In this document: in pieces, positions 1 to 7,353 of the stretch | How the letters are laid out: each line of letters opens with the position of its first letter | How positions within the stretch are numbered: the first letter of the stretch is position 1 | Source: Cetobacterium sp. UBA6069 | GTDB taxonomy: Bacteria; Fusobacteriota; Fusobacteriia; Fusobacteriales; Fusobacteriaceae | NCBI GenBank assembly: GCA_002428805.1 | Contig: DIXX01000093.1 | Coordinates: 1-8,590, forward strand | Direction: 5' to 3' | DNA length: 8,590 bases | Program-made: the position numbers and the translations under genes | The notes under the pieces: generated by a model | What the model was told of the DNA's origin: nothing | What the model saw: only the letters and a program-made list of their open reading frames with translations | Databases searched by the model: none

Positions 1-7
1 TTTTGAA

Positions 8-1846
8 CTATAATAAAACTCTATAATCATCTATTTTTTTAGTGATTTTATTACTATCGAACTCCTCAAGATATATTAAAGCGATTTTCCGACTACAATT
101 TAAAATATTTCTAAATTGAGCAAGAGTAATTTTGTCATTGTTATTGAAAAAGAGATTTAATTGAGTTAAAGCTTCTTTATAAAAACCATTTAAAATAAAA
201 ATATCACCAATCTCGATTATAAAGTTATTATTTAAAAGGTATATAAAAATCTTTTTAAACAATTTATTTTTAAAGAGATTATCTAAATCTTTTTTGTTAA
301 TCCCATTAAACTTTTCTTTTTTTAAAATAGAGTATATCTCATCTTTCATATTCTTTTCATCTTTCGATAGCTTAACTTTAAAGTTTTTTAAAGATATAAA
401 CCCATCTAACTCTTTAAAAGATTCTGAAAAAAGTTTAATTAAATTGATATTATTAAAAAATATACTGTTGATAGTAGCTGACGATACTCCATTATTTAAA
501 GGATTCTGTTTGTGGAAACTCTCTAGATAAAGTAAAATATCACATTTTATTTTTTCAAAATTATTTTTATGAATTAATAAATTTTCTTCATTGAATAAAA
601 GAATATCATTGTAGTTAGAAATATCTATATTTTTTAAATTAAATTCTTTTTTTAATTTTTCAACACACACAAAAGATTCAATATCTAATAGATATTCTGA
701 TAAATTTATTGTTCTATTTAATAAATAATTTAACTTTCTTAAATATTTTAGATTATTTTTTTTAGTTGGAACAGCATTTGGATTTAAAACACGAATACCA
801 CCTAATAATTCAGATTGAGCAAGACTTCTTAAGATTCCAATATCATTAAAATCGATACTTATATATTCATCCATTATCAATTGAAAAAAAATAAAATCTG
901 AAAACTCATCTTTAAGATATTTTAATTTCCCGTAATATTCAGCAGTTCCGATATTTAATCTTATTTTCGTATTATTTTTTGGAATGTTATCATTAGATAT
1001 TTTAGAAAATAAAACATCTAATATTTTTGTACAGAGGATGGATGAACTATTACTAAGAATATTCCCCCTCTTAATATCTTTTGCATTTATACTGCTAAGA
1101 TTAAGAGCACATCTTTGATGAGAAAAAACTTCGTCAACCTCTTTACCATGAACTTGGATGCCTTTTACTTTAATTTTTTGTCCTTGTGGAAAAAGTGTTA
1201 AAATATCATTTTTTCGAATACTTCCAATAGATGTTCCACTAACAATAGTTCCAATCCCTTTAGGGGAATAGATTTTATCGATATCTAATCTAAAAGAAGC
1301 AGAGGTATTAAGATTATCTTTTTCAGAATTTGAAAAAGAATTTAGCTCAGAGATAATAGTATTATAAAGGGTTTTATAACTTTTGTGATTCTTAGAGCTA
1401 ACTTCAACAATTGGAAAATTATCAAAATAGCCATCTGAAAAAATTTGAGAGATTTCAGTTTTTAATTCTGAAACTCTAAAATCACTGACTAAATCTCTTT
1501 TGGATAAGACAAGAATGCCTTTATCAACCCCTAGTAGTTTTAAAATCTCTTTGTGCTCAATAGTTTGTGGCATAATTCCATCATCACACGCTATAAGAAA
1601 AAGAACAAAATCAATTCCTTTAGCCCCAGCAACCATATTTTTAATAAATTTTTCGTGTCCTGGAACGTCAACGATGCTTATTATATCTTCATCAGGTGTA
1701 AGGAGAGGGGCAAAACCAAGATCTATGGTCATGCCCCTTTCTTTTTCCTCTTTTAGATTATCAGTATCAATATTTGTTAACATTTTTACTAAAGTTGTTT
1801 TTCCGTGATCAATATGACCAGCAGTTCCTATAACTAAATTTTTCAT
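8..1846 (-). CDS. selB: Selenocysteine-specific translation elongation factor SelB
   Basis: SelB is a cytoplasmic GTPase that carries Sec-tRNA(Sec) to the ribosome and places it at UGA codons followed by a SECIS hairpin. The 612-residue product is close to the usual length (about 610-640). The N-terminal EF-Tu-like G domain shows the P-loop G-HIDHGKTT (residues 10-18), the switch I motif ERGMT (36-40), DVPGH (60-64) and SKRD (115-118) in place of NKxD; Thr or Ser at that first position is seen in SelB proteins. Beta-barrel domains follow (about 180-340), then a lysine-rich C-terminal half that should be the winged-helix array. The last helix-turn-helix, around NCSRKIALIYLEEF near residues 583-596, resembles the SECIS-binding module. 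The ATG overlaps the selA stop as ATGA (1843-1846), which implies translational coupling. The stop lies 7 bases from the window edge, so nothing downstream can be judged. Confidence 0.97.
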   Translation of the reverse strand: MKNLVIGTAGHIDHGKTTLVKMLTNIDTDNLKEEKERGMTIDLGFAPLLTPDEDIISIVDVPGHEKFIKNMVAGAKGIDFVLFLIACDDGIMPQTIEHKEILKLLGVDKGILVLSKRDLVSDFRVSELKTEISQIFSDGYFDNFPIVEVSSKNHKSYKTLYNTIISELNSFSNSEKDNLNTSASFRLDIDKIYSPKGIGTIVSGTSIGSIRKNDILTLFPQGQKIKVKGIQVHGKEVDEVFSHQRCALNLSSINAKDIKRGNILSNSSSILCTKILDVLFSKISNDNIPKNNTKIRLNIGTAEYYGKLKYLKDEFSDFIFFQLIMDEYISIDFNDIGILRSLAQSELLGGIRVLNPNAVPTKKNNLKYLRKLNYLLNRTINLSEYLLDIESFVCVEKLKKEFNLKNIDISNYNDILLFNEENLLIHKNNFEKIKCDILLYLESFHKQNPLNNGVSSATINSIFFNNINLIKLFSESFKELDGFISLKNFKVKLSKDEKNMKDEIYSILKKEKFNGINKKDLDNLFKNKLFKKIFIYLLNNNFIIEIGDIFILNGFYKEALTQLNLFFNNNDKITLAQFRNILNCSRKIALIYLEEFDSNKITKKIDDYRVLL

Positions 1847-3234
1847 AAATTTCTACTTTCTAAAAAAGCTTTAAAACTATTTAGAATAAGAGAGTATTCA
1901 TCACTGTGAATAGTTTTTAAATCTATAATAAAATGGTTATTCTGAATTCTACCTACAATTGGTGTAGAAGCCTTTAAAAAGAATCTATCTAATTGTACAG
2001 AATCTAGTGAGTTTATAAGGACACCATAGCTATCAATACTAGCATCAGGCATTGACCCTCCACCTATAATAGCAGATGTCTTAATAACTTCACAATTGAT
2101 ATCTATACCTTCTAAAAGGTTTTTTAAGATATTAGCTCTATCTAAAACATTTTCCAAAGGTTCTAAGATTCTATTTAAAGTAGGGTTTTTTTCGATTGCA
2201 ACTTTTTCATCACAGTATTGTTTAAAAATAAACTCTAATGCAGTAATAGTCATTTTACAAACTCTAAAAGCTCTTAAAAATTGATTTTTTTTAAGTCTAT
2301 CTATTAAAGATTTCTTACCTATAATAACACCACATTGAGGCCCACCAAGAAGCTTGTCTCCACTAAAAGTTATTAAATCCATTCCAGATTCGATAGAATC
2401 ATGAATAGTAGGTTCTTTTCTAACGCCGTATTTAGCGAAATCTACAAGAACGCCACTACCTAAATCCTCCATTGAAATGATATTTTTCTCTCTAGCTAAA
2501 TCAGCAATCTCCTTATTAGAGACCGATTTTGTGAATCCAGAAATATGATAGTTAGATGTATGAACTTTTAAAAGCATAGATGTATTTTCATTTATAGCTT
2601 TCTCATAATCTACTAGATGAGTTCTATTTGTAGTTCCAATTTCAACTAATTTAGCATTTGATAACTCCATTATGTCAGGGATTCTGAAAGATCCTCCAAC
2701 TTCAACGAGTTCACCCCTAGATATAACTACTTCGGTATTTTTACTAAATTCATTCAAGCAAAGCATAACTGCAGCAGCGTTGTTATTAACAACAAGGGCA
2801 GCTTCTGCTCCAGTAACTTTAGCTATAAGTCCTTCAACATGAGAGTATCTACTTCCTCTTTCTCCAGTTTTTAAATCAAATTCTAAGTTACTATATCCAG
2901 CTAACGAGTTAGAAAGGTGATCAATTAACTCTTTAGAAAATAGAGCTCTTCCAAGGTTTGTATGTAAAATAGTTCCAGTTCCATTTATAACTCTTTTCAG
3001 ATTAAACTCTAAACTCTTTGAAAGCGACTTAGTAATTTCAGTTTCAATATCATCTAACGAATAGCTAGAGATAGTTTCATTTAAAATATTTTTTCTAAAA
3101 AGATTGATGCTTTCATTTACAGCATCATAAATCTCTTTATAAGGTTTGTCTTTAAAAAACTCTTTCTCTAGCAGTAAATCAATTAGTTTATCTACTTTTG
3201 GTAGGTTTCTTAAAAGAGTTTGTTTATTATTCAT
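1843..3234 (-). CDS. selA: L-seryl-tRNA(Sec) selenium transferase SelA
   Basis: SelA is a PLP enzyme that converts Ser-tRNA(Sec) to Sec-tRNA(Sec) using the selenophosphate made by SelD; the known bacterial enzyme is a homodecamer. The protein is 463 residues, the normal length for the family. The N-terminal segment begins LRNLPKVDKLIDLL (residues 8-21), typical of the tRNA-binding region. The fold-type I aminotransferase-like core contains RVINGTGTILHTNLGRA (81-97), VVNNNAAAV (148-156), GELVEVGGSFRIPDIM (174-189) and the PLP-lysine motif SGDKLLGGPQCG (291-302), with Lys294 as the expected Schiff-base residue. The ATG lies 10 bases after the selD stop. Its ribosome-binding site AAGGGG overlaps that stop codon, and its own TGA overlaps the selB ATG, so translation of selD, selA and selB is probably coupled. 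Confidence 0.97.
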   Translation of the reverse strand: MNNKQTLLRNLPKVDKLIDLLLEKEFFKDKPYKEIYDAVNESINLFRKNILNETISSYSLDDIETEITKSLSKSLEFNLKRVINGTGTILHTNLGRALFSKELIDHLSNSLAGYSNLEFDLKTGERGSRYSHVEGLIAKVTGAEAALVVNNNAAAVMLCLNEFSKNTEVVISRGELVEVGGSFRIPDIMELSNAKLVEIGTTNRTHLVDYEKAINENTSMLLKVHTSNYHISGFTKSVSNKEIADLAREKNIISMEDLGSGVLVDFAKYGVRKEPTIHDSIESGMDLITFSGDKLLGGPQCGVIIGKKSLIDRLKKNQFLRAFRVCKMTITALEFIFKQYCDEKVAIEKNPTLNRILEPLENVLDRANILKNLLEGIDINCEVIKTSAIIGGGSMPDASIDSYGVLINSLDSVQLDRFFLKASTPIVGRIQNNHFIIDLKTIHSDEYSLILNSFKAFLESRNL

Positions 3235-3240
3235 ATTTTT

Positions 3241-3246
3241 CCCCTT
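3241..3246 (-). promoter_or_regulatory. selA ribosome-binding site overlapping the selD stop codon
   Basis: On the minus strand the sequence runs TAA-GGGG-AAAAAT-ATG. The selD stop TAA (3247-3245) supplies the As of an AAGGGG Shine-Dalgarno element ending 6 bases before the selA ATG. A ribosome finishing selD would terminate on the selA initiation site, an arrangement that favours translational coupling. The coupling itself is inferred. Confidence 0.7.
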
Positions 3247-4270
3247 ATCTAACTACAATATATTTTCCAGTAAATTTATCAACAGTTCCAATTAAAGCTG
3301 ATTTTATTTTTAAGTTATTCAGTTTTTCCATAACTTCTGCAGCATATTTTGAAGGTAGAGAGAATAGTAATCCACCAGAAGTTTGAGGGTCTAACATAAT
3401 CTCTTGTAGCCAGAATGGAACAGAGGATATATCGACTTTATCGTTTAAGTAGTTTCTATTTTTTTGTCCCATAGAGTTTATGTAAAACTCTTTAGCAAAA
3501 TCTCTTGCAATATCTATGTATGGAATAAGTTCTGCCTCTAGTGTGAATGTTTTTTCAGATGCTACAGCCATTTCGTAGGCATGACCTAAAAATCCAAATC
3601 CAGTAATATCTGTACATGCTGATACAGGGTAATTTTTAATAATCTCAGCAGAGTATTTGTTTAAAGTAGTCATAACTTCAATCCATTCGCTTTTTACGTC
3701 TTCAGGCAAAGTTTCAACTTTTGTTGCTGTTGAGATAATACCAGTTCCTAAAGGTTTTGTAATGATTAAAACATCTCCTTCTTCAGAACCATAATTTTTT
3801 AAAACTTTATCTGGATGAACTAATCCAGTTACAGATAATCCATATTTTATTTCTGGATCGTGAATAGAGTGTCCACCACTTAGGACAGCACCTGATTCAG
3901 CTATTTTTTCTGCTCCACCTCTTAAAATCTCACCTAAGATTTCAATATTTTCTTTTTCAGGGAAGCAAACGATATTCATTGCTGTTCTAGGCTCTCCACC
4001 CATAGCGTAAACATCACTCAGAGAGTTAGCAGCAGCAATTTGCCCAAATATGTATGGGTCATCAATCATAGGAGTGAAGAAATCTAGAGTTTGTATTAAA
4101 GCTATATCATCTGTTATTTTGTATATAGCAGCGTCATCTGATTTTTCAAATCCTACAATAAGATTTTTATCTTCCACACTTGGAAGATTTTTTAATAAAT
4201 TCGAAAGAACCTCCGGTCCTATTTTGCTTGCTCAACCACCGATTGAGCATCTATCTAATAAAAGTTTCAT
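3245..4270 (-). CDS. selD: Selenide, water dikinase SelD (selenophosphate synthetase), itself a selenoprotein (UGA = Sec at codon 13)
   Basis: SelD makes selenophosphate, AMP and phosphate from selenide and ATP. It is the selenium donor for SelA and for tRNA 2-selenouridine synthesis. Read from the ATG at 4270 with one in-frame TGA decoded as Sec, the product is 341 residues, close to E. coli SelD (347). The N-terminus reads MKLLLDRCSIGG-U-ASKIGPE, matching the SelD catalytic loop with Sec13 where many homologues have Cys, and Lys16 as the partner lysine. Further family motifs are the acidic ATP/Mg loop DDAAIYKI, LDFFTPMIDDPYIFGQIAAANSLSDVYAMGG, LSGGHSIHD, TDITGFGFLGHA and DPQTSGGLL near the C-terminus. 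The start is supported by AAGGAGG 5 bases upstream. A shorter reading from a GTG at 4177 lacks a ribosome-binding site and the active site, and is rejected. The gene leads the selD-selA-selB operon, 50 bases after aroB-ppx. Confidence 0.95.
4206..4234 (-). promoter_or_regulatory. In-frame Sec UGA of selD with predicted bacterial SECIS hairpin
   Basis: The UGA lies at 4234-4232. Starting 12 bases after its first letter's codon partners, the mRNA can form AGGACC / GGA / GGUUCU (4220-4206): six stacked pairs, one of them G-U, closing a three-base apical loop with two exposed Gs. The loop sits about 18-20 bases after the UGA. A short hairpin with loop Gs at that distance is what E. coli-type SelB recognises in fdhF. 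I see no strong lower stem, which is acceptable for bacterial SECIS elements. The UGA as Sec codon is near certain from protein homology; the exact hairpin is a hand prediction. Confidence 0.85.
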
Positions 4271-4275
4271 TCTTA

Positions 4276-4282
4276 CCTCCTT
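4276..4282 (-). promoter_or_regulatory. selD ribosome-binding site
   Basis: The minus strand reads AAGGAGG followed by five bases and the ATG at 4270. It is a near-perfect Shine-Dalgarno sequence, and it decides the selD start upstream of the in-frame UGA. No comparable site precedes the downstream GTG at 4177. Confidence 0.9.
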
Positions 4283-4308
4283 AATTATGTATATAAATGA
4301 ATTTTTAA

Positions 4309-4317
4309 ATTATACCA
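4309..4317 (-). promoter_or_regulatory. Candidate extended -10 promoter for selD-selA-selB
   Basis: The minus strand carries TGG-TATAAT, a consensus -10 hexamer with the extended TGn element, just after the aroB-ppx stop. No convincing -35 is present: 17-18 bases upstream gives only TGGTAT or ATGGTA. A start near 4302 would give a leader of about 30 bases ending in the selD ribosome-binding site. No hairpin terminator separates aroB-ppx from selD, so read-through from the upstream gene is also possible. Confidence 0.5.
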
Positions 4318-4320
4318 TAT

Positions 4321-6300
4321 TTATATGTTTAATACCATACCGCCTTCTAAATTATCAACAGTAGAGACAGTGATACTAGTTTTATTTAAAATTTCTAATA
4401 GTGTAAGTAAAATAAGATTTCCTGCAATAATTACGTCAGCTCTATTAGGTTCTAATCCAATTATTTTTTTACGATCGTCTAAATTTTTACTTAAAAACAG
4501 GAAAAGATTTTCCTCTAAATCTAGCTTGGTAAGAACATGACCATTAACTTCACTTTCTATAAATTTAGGAAGTCTTTTAACAATGCTTACATTTGTAGTT
4601 ACAGTTCCTGCAACTCCAATAATTTTAAATGAATTCTGACCAAACTTACTCAATTCATTAAAGAACCCTTTTAAATAATTACGAGCTGAAAGTAGAGTCT
4701 CTTCATTGTAGTTTTCACCTGCAAAGAACATTTCAGTTAATTTTACAACTCCTATTGGGAAGCTTTTAACATAATCAATCCCATTGTAGTTTCCAATAGT
4801 TATTTCACTGCTTCCTCCACCAACATCGATAGTAGCAATTTTTTCTCTATAGATATTACTATTTCCATTGAAGCTCAATTTTGCTTCAATTTCACCAGGA
4901 ATAACTAGAGTGTTGATATCAAATTCATTTTTTATGCCTTGTACAAACATACTTCCATTACTAGCCTCTCTAGTTGCAGCGGTAGCAAAAGCAATAAGCT
5001 CTGTTACACCCATAGAATCAGATTTTTCTTTAAATCTTTTGATGATTTCATATGTTTTTTCGATTGACTCTTTAGAAAGTACACCTGTTTGATTTAGATT
5101 TTTTCCAAGTCTTGAAACTTCTAAGTCTTTGAAAATAGGAGTTATTATCTCAATTTTATTATTAGACTTCTCCACTTCAGCAATAAAAATTCTACATGAG
5201 TTAGTTCCAATATCGATAACACCTTTTAAAATCCTATTTTTGAAATGTCTATTAGCCTCTAAAATTACATCTTTTTCAACAGCTAAGTTTTCAAAAGTTC
5301 CATTTTTATCAATAATAAACTTAATTTTACTGTGACTATTTTTTTTGTCTTTTTTCATTACGTTTATTAAAGTTTCTTCATCTATATTAATCGGAGTTGA
5401 ATCAATCCTATAAAGTTTAAAAAGTTCAACGATTGAGTTTATATAGTTATCGTTTGCAAAACCTAAAAATTTAGATATTTGAAGCTCAAAGATAATTCCT
5501 TTTGCAACTGCTTCTCCATGAGACATGTGCTCATAATCAAAAAGAGTTTCTAAAGCATGTCCATAAGTATGTCCAAGATTTAAAAATGCTCTATCAGCTT
5601 TTTCAAACTCATCTCTTTCAACAAAATCTTTTTTTATTTTACAAGACGTGTATATCATTTCGATTAAAACTTCGGGTTTTAACTTTAAAATCTCTCTATA
5701 AGAATCAACTAGAAAGTTTTGATAAGATTTATCATTAGAGATTATACTGTGTTTTATAACTTCCCCCATTCCAGATTTAAATTGGCATTGCGGAAGTGTC
5801 TTTAAAAAATCGATATCAATAATAACAGCTATGGGTTGCTTGAAGCATCCGATTAAGTTTTTCCCAAGAGAGTGATTAATTGCCACCTTTCCACCAATAC
5901 TAGCATCAACTTGTGCTAGCAAAGATGTTGGAACTTGTAGGAAGTCTAATCCTCTCATAAAAGTAGATGCAATAAAGCCACCAAGGTCACAAACAACCCC
6001 ACCGCCAAGACAGATAATTAAAGAATTTCTAGAAAAATTATTTTCTATTAAGAATGAATAGATCTCCATAGTGGTATCCATATTTTTATGAATTTCACCA
6101 TCTTCAATTTTATATGTATAAGTTTTCTTTTTTGGTAAATTAGATAAAACTTTATGAGCATATAGATTTCCAATAGTATTATTTGTTAAAAGTAGTATTT
6201 TATCATAGTTTTCAGTAAACTCATTAAGTCTATTTATTGTATTTTGTCCAATAAGAATGTCGTATGAATTTATAGAGGTTTTCATAACTAAATTTTTCAT
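4321..6300 (-). CDS. aroB: Fusion protein: 3-dehydroquinate synthase (AroB) + Ppx/GppA-family phosphatase
   Basis: One uninterrupted 659-residue frame joins two enzymes. Residues 1 to about 350 are AroB, which converts DAHP to 3-dehydroquinate in the shikimate pathway with NAD and a divalent metal. It shows EDGE (66-69), GGGVVCDLGGF (99-109), MRGLDFLQVPTSLLAQVD (115-132), GKNLIG (146-151), and the metal ligands Glu180, His244 (NLGHTYGHALE) and His261 (HGEAV). Residues about 358-658 are a short Ppx/GppA ASKHA-fold phosphatase (exopolyphosphatase or pppGpp phosphatase). It shows VIDIGTNSCR (361-370), ATAATREASN (439-448), PGEIEAKLSF (468-477), IDVGGGSSEI (491-500) and GVAGTVTT (562-569). The C-terminal HD domain of long E. 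coli-type Ppx is absent. No Met lies between residues 315 and 430, so the phosphatase cannot easily be made alone from ATG. AAGGAG upstream (6307-6312) supports the ATG at 6300 over Met6. The phosphatase substrate cannot be told from sequence. Confidence 0.93.
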   Translation of the reverse strand: MKNLVMKTSINSYDILIGQNTINRLNEFTENYDKILLLTNNTIGNLYAHKVLSNLPKKKTYTYKIEDGEIHKNMDTTMEIYSFLIENNFSRNSLIICLGGGVVCDLGGFIASTFMRGLDFLQVPTSLLAQVDASIGGKVAINHSLGKNLIGCFKQPIAVIIDIDFLKTLPQCQFKSGMGEVIKHSIISNDKSYQNFLVDSYREILKLKPEVLIEMIYTSCKIKKDFVERDEFEKADRAFLNLGHTYGHALETLFDYEHMSHGEAVAKGIIFELQISKFLGFANDNYINSIVELFKLYRIDSTPINIDEETLINVMKKDKKNSHSKIKFIIDKNGTFENLAVEKDVILEANRHFKNRILKGVIDIGTNSCRIFIAEVEKSNNKIEIITPIFKDLEVSRLGKNLNQTGVLSKESIEKTYEIIKRFKEKSDSMGVTELIAFATAATREASNGSMFVQGIKNEFDINTLVIPGEIEAKLSFNGNSNIYREKIATIDVGGGSSEITIGNYNGIDYVKSFPIGVVKLTEMFFAGENYNEETLLSARNYLKGFFNELSKFGQNSFKIIGVAGTVTTNVSIVKRLPKFIESEVNGHVLTKLDLEENLFLFLSKNLDDRKKIIGLEPNRADVIIAGNLILLTLLEILNKTSITVSTVDNLEGGMVLNI

Positions 6301-6338
6301 GGAACTCTCCTTTTATTTTTTATTGTTAAGCTATATAA

Positions 6339-6367
6339 AGTATAATATTTTTATGAGAAAAAATCAA
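6339..6367 (-). promoter_or_regulatory. Sigma70-type promoter for aroB-ppx
   Basis: On the minus strand, TTGATT (6367-6362) and TATACT (6344-6339) are separated by exactly 17 bases. The predicted transcript start near 6332 leaves a leader of about 30 bases that contains AAGGAG before the ATG at 6300. It may also drive the downstream sel genes by read-through, because no terminator is visible after the fusion gene. Confidence 0.7.
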
Positions 6368-6410
6368 CTTGAGTAAAAAAATAGAGAATAGATATATAGA
6401 GGCATTATTA

Positions 6411-6439
6411 TTTACAAAATATAAAAAGTGTGGTATTTT
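6411..6439 (+). promoter_or_regulatory. Sigma70-type promoter for htpX
   Basis: TTTACA (6411-6416) and TATTTT (6434-6439) are separated by 17 bases. A TG at 6431-6432 adds an extended -10 element. The predicted start near 6446 gives a short leader containing GGAGG (6463-6467), 6 bases before the htpX ATG. I see no CIRCE-like inverted repeat or other obvious heat-shock operator here. Confidence 0.6.
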
Positions 6440-6473
6440 ATAGAAAAGTCGAAAAAAAATCTGGAGGTTTAAA

Positions 6474-7310
6474 ATGCAAGGATTTAAAACATTTATATTA
6501 ATGCTAGTAATGACTTTCCTATTGCTGTTTATAGGTGGAGCTGTAGGTGGAAGAAATGGAATGACAATAGCCTTAGTTTTTGCAGGAATGATGAACTTTG
6601 TATCGTACTGGTTTAGTGATAAAATTGTGTTATCTATGTATAGAGCACAGGAGTTACCAGAAAATCATAAAGTGTATTGGATAACTAAAAAATTATCAGA
6701 GAGTGCAGGACTTCCTATGCCAAAGGTTTATATGATAAATGAAAGTCAACCAAACGCATTTGCAACAGGAAGAAATCCACATCATGCAGCAGTAGCTGTT
6801 ACAAGAGGATTAGTGGAGTTGATGGACGATAACGAGCTATCAGGTGTTATAGCTCATGAGTTAGGACACGTTTCTAATAGAGATATATTGATTCAAAGTG
6901 TTGCTGCAACATTAGCAGGAGCAATTGCATATATGGCAAACATGGCAAAGTGGGCTGCGATTTTTGGTGGAGGAAGAAGAGATGACGAGGATAATAATGG
7001 TGGTATCTTTGGACTTTTAGCTATTACTATATTTGCACCATTAGCGGCAATGTTAATTCAAATGGCTATATCAAGAAGCAGAGAGTATAAAGCAGATAAT
7101 TTTGGAGCAAAAGTTTCAGGAAATCCAAGATATTTAGCAAACGCTTTAAGAAAATTAGAGTCATATTCAACAAGGATTCCAATGGATGCTGTACCAGCAA
7201 CAGAGAATATGTTTATTGTATCTCCTTTAGCAGGAAATAAGATGGCGAGTCTATTTAGTACACACCCAAGCACAGCAGAAAGAATAAGAAGATTAGAAGA
7301 GATGAATTAA
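6474..7310 (+). CDS. htpX: HtpX-type membrane zinc metalloprotease (peptidase M48B)
   Basis: HtpX is an inner-membrane endoprotease that degrades misfolded membrane proteins, acting in quality control alongside FtsH. The 278-residue protein is close to E. coli HtpX (293). Two hydrophobic segments open the protein (about 4-24 and 30-48). The cytosolic protease domain carries the zinc motif HELGH (His128, Glu129, His132), and Glu204 in SREYKAD is the expected third ligand. Two more hydrophobic stretches lie at about 139-165 and 176-200, separated by a Gly-rich charged loop (GGGRRDDEDNNGG). The family signatures PNAFATGR (93-100) and FSTHPSTAERIRRL (261-274) are present. GGAGG lies 6 bases before the ATG. 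The gene has its own promoter and a terminator right after the stop, so it appears to be a single-gene transcript, divergent from aroB-ppx. Confidence 0.96.
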   Translation: MQGFKTFILMLVMTFLLLFIGGAVGGRNGMTIALVFAGMMNFVSYWFSDKIVLSMYRAQELPENHKVYWITKKLSESAGLPMPKVYMINESQPNAFATGRNPHHAAVAVTRGLVELMDDNELSGVIAHELGHVSNRDILIQSVAATLAGAIAYMANMAKWAAIFGGGRRDDEDNNGGIFGLLAITIFAPLAAMLIQMAISRSREYKADNFGAKVSGNPRYLANALRKLESYSTRIPMDAVPATENMFIVSPLAGNKMASLFSTHPSTAERIRRLEEMN

Positions 7311-7315
7311 AAGTT

Positions 7316-7345
7316 AGAGTCAGATTTCTGGCTCTTTTTAATTTT
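7316..7345 (+). terminator. Intrinsic terminator after htpX
   Basis: AGAGTCAG (7316-7323) pairs with CTGGCTCT (7328-7335) in an 8-bp stem with one G-U pair and an ATTT loop, followed by a T-rich tail TTTTAATTTT (7336-7345). It begins 5 bases after the htpX stop and separates htpX from the next transcription unit. Confidence 0.88.
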
Positions 7346-7353
7346 ACAACTGA

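Noticed and set aside
1..7. Possible downstream gene (for example selC) after selB
   Set aside because: Only seven bases remain before the window edge; nothing can be supported.
1500..1808. 102-codon open frame on the plus strand opposite selB
   Set aside because: It is antisense to the conserved GTPase domain of selB, has no ribosome-binding site and its product resembles no family I know; it is a shadow of the real gene.
3245..4177. selD starting at the GTG at 4177 as a 310-residue protein
   Set aside because: No ribosome-binding site precedes that GTG, and the reading lacks the catalytic loop. The upstream frame with one TGA shows clear SelD homology and a strong ribosome-binding site.
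4232..4234. The TGA as a true stop, making selD a pseudogene or a short 12-codon leader peptide
   Set aside because: It falls exactly on the SelD active-site Cys/Sec position, is followed by a SECIS-like hairpin, and the genome carries SelA and SelB next to it.
4050..4364. 104-codon plus-strand open frame across the selD start and the aroB-ppx end
   Set aside because: It runs antisense to the selD active-site region and its promoter, with no family resemblance and no ribosome-binding site.
5200..5240. A hidden gene boundary or frameshift between the AroB and Ppx parts
   Set aside because: The frame is continuous, with no ribosome-binding site plus start codon near the junction and intact motifs on both sides, so it reads as a genuine fusion.
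6323..6346. TTGTTA ... TATAAT on the plus strand as the htpX promoter
   Set aside because: The spacing is only 12 bases, and the sequence lies in the aroB-ppx leader and promoter. TTTACA-17-TATTTT with TGn at 6411-6439 is a better and closer candidate.
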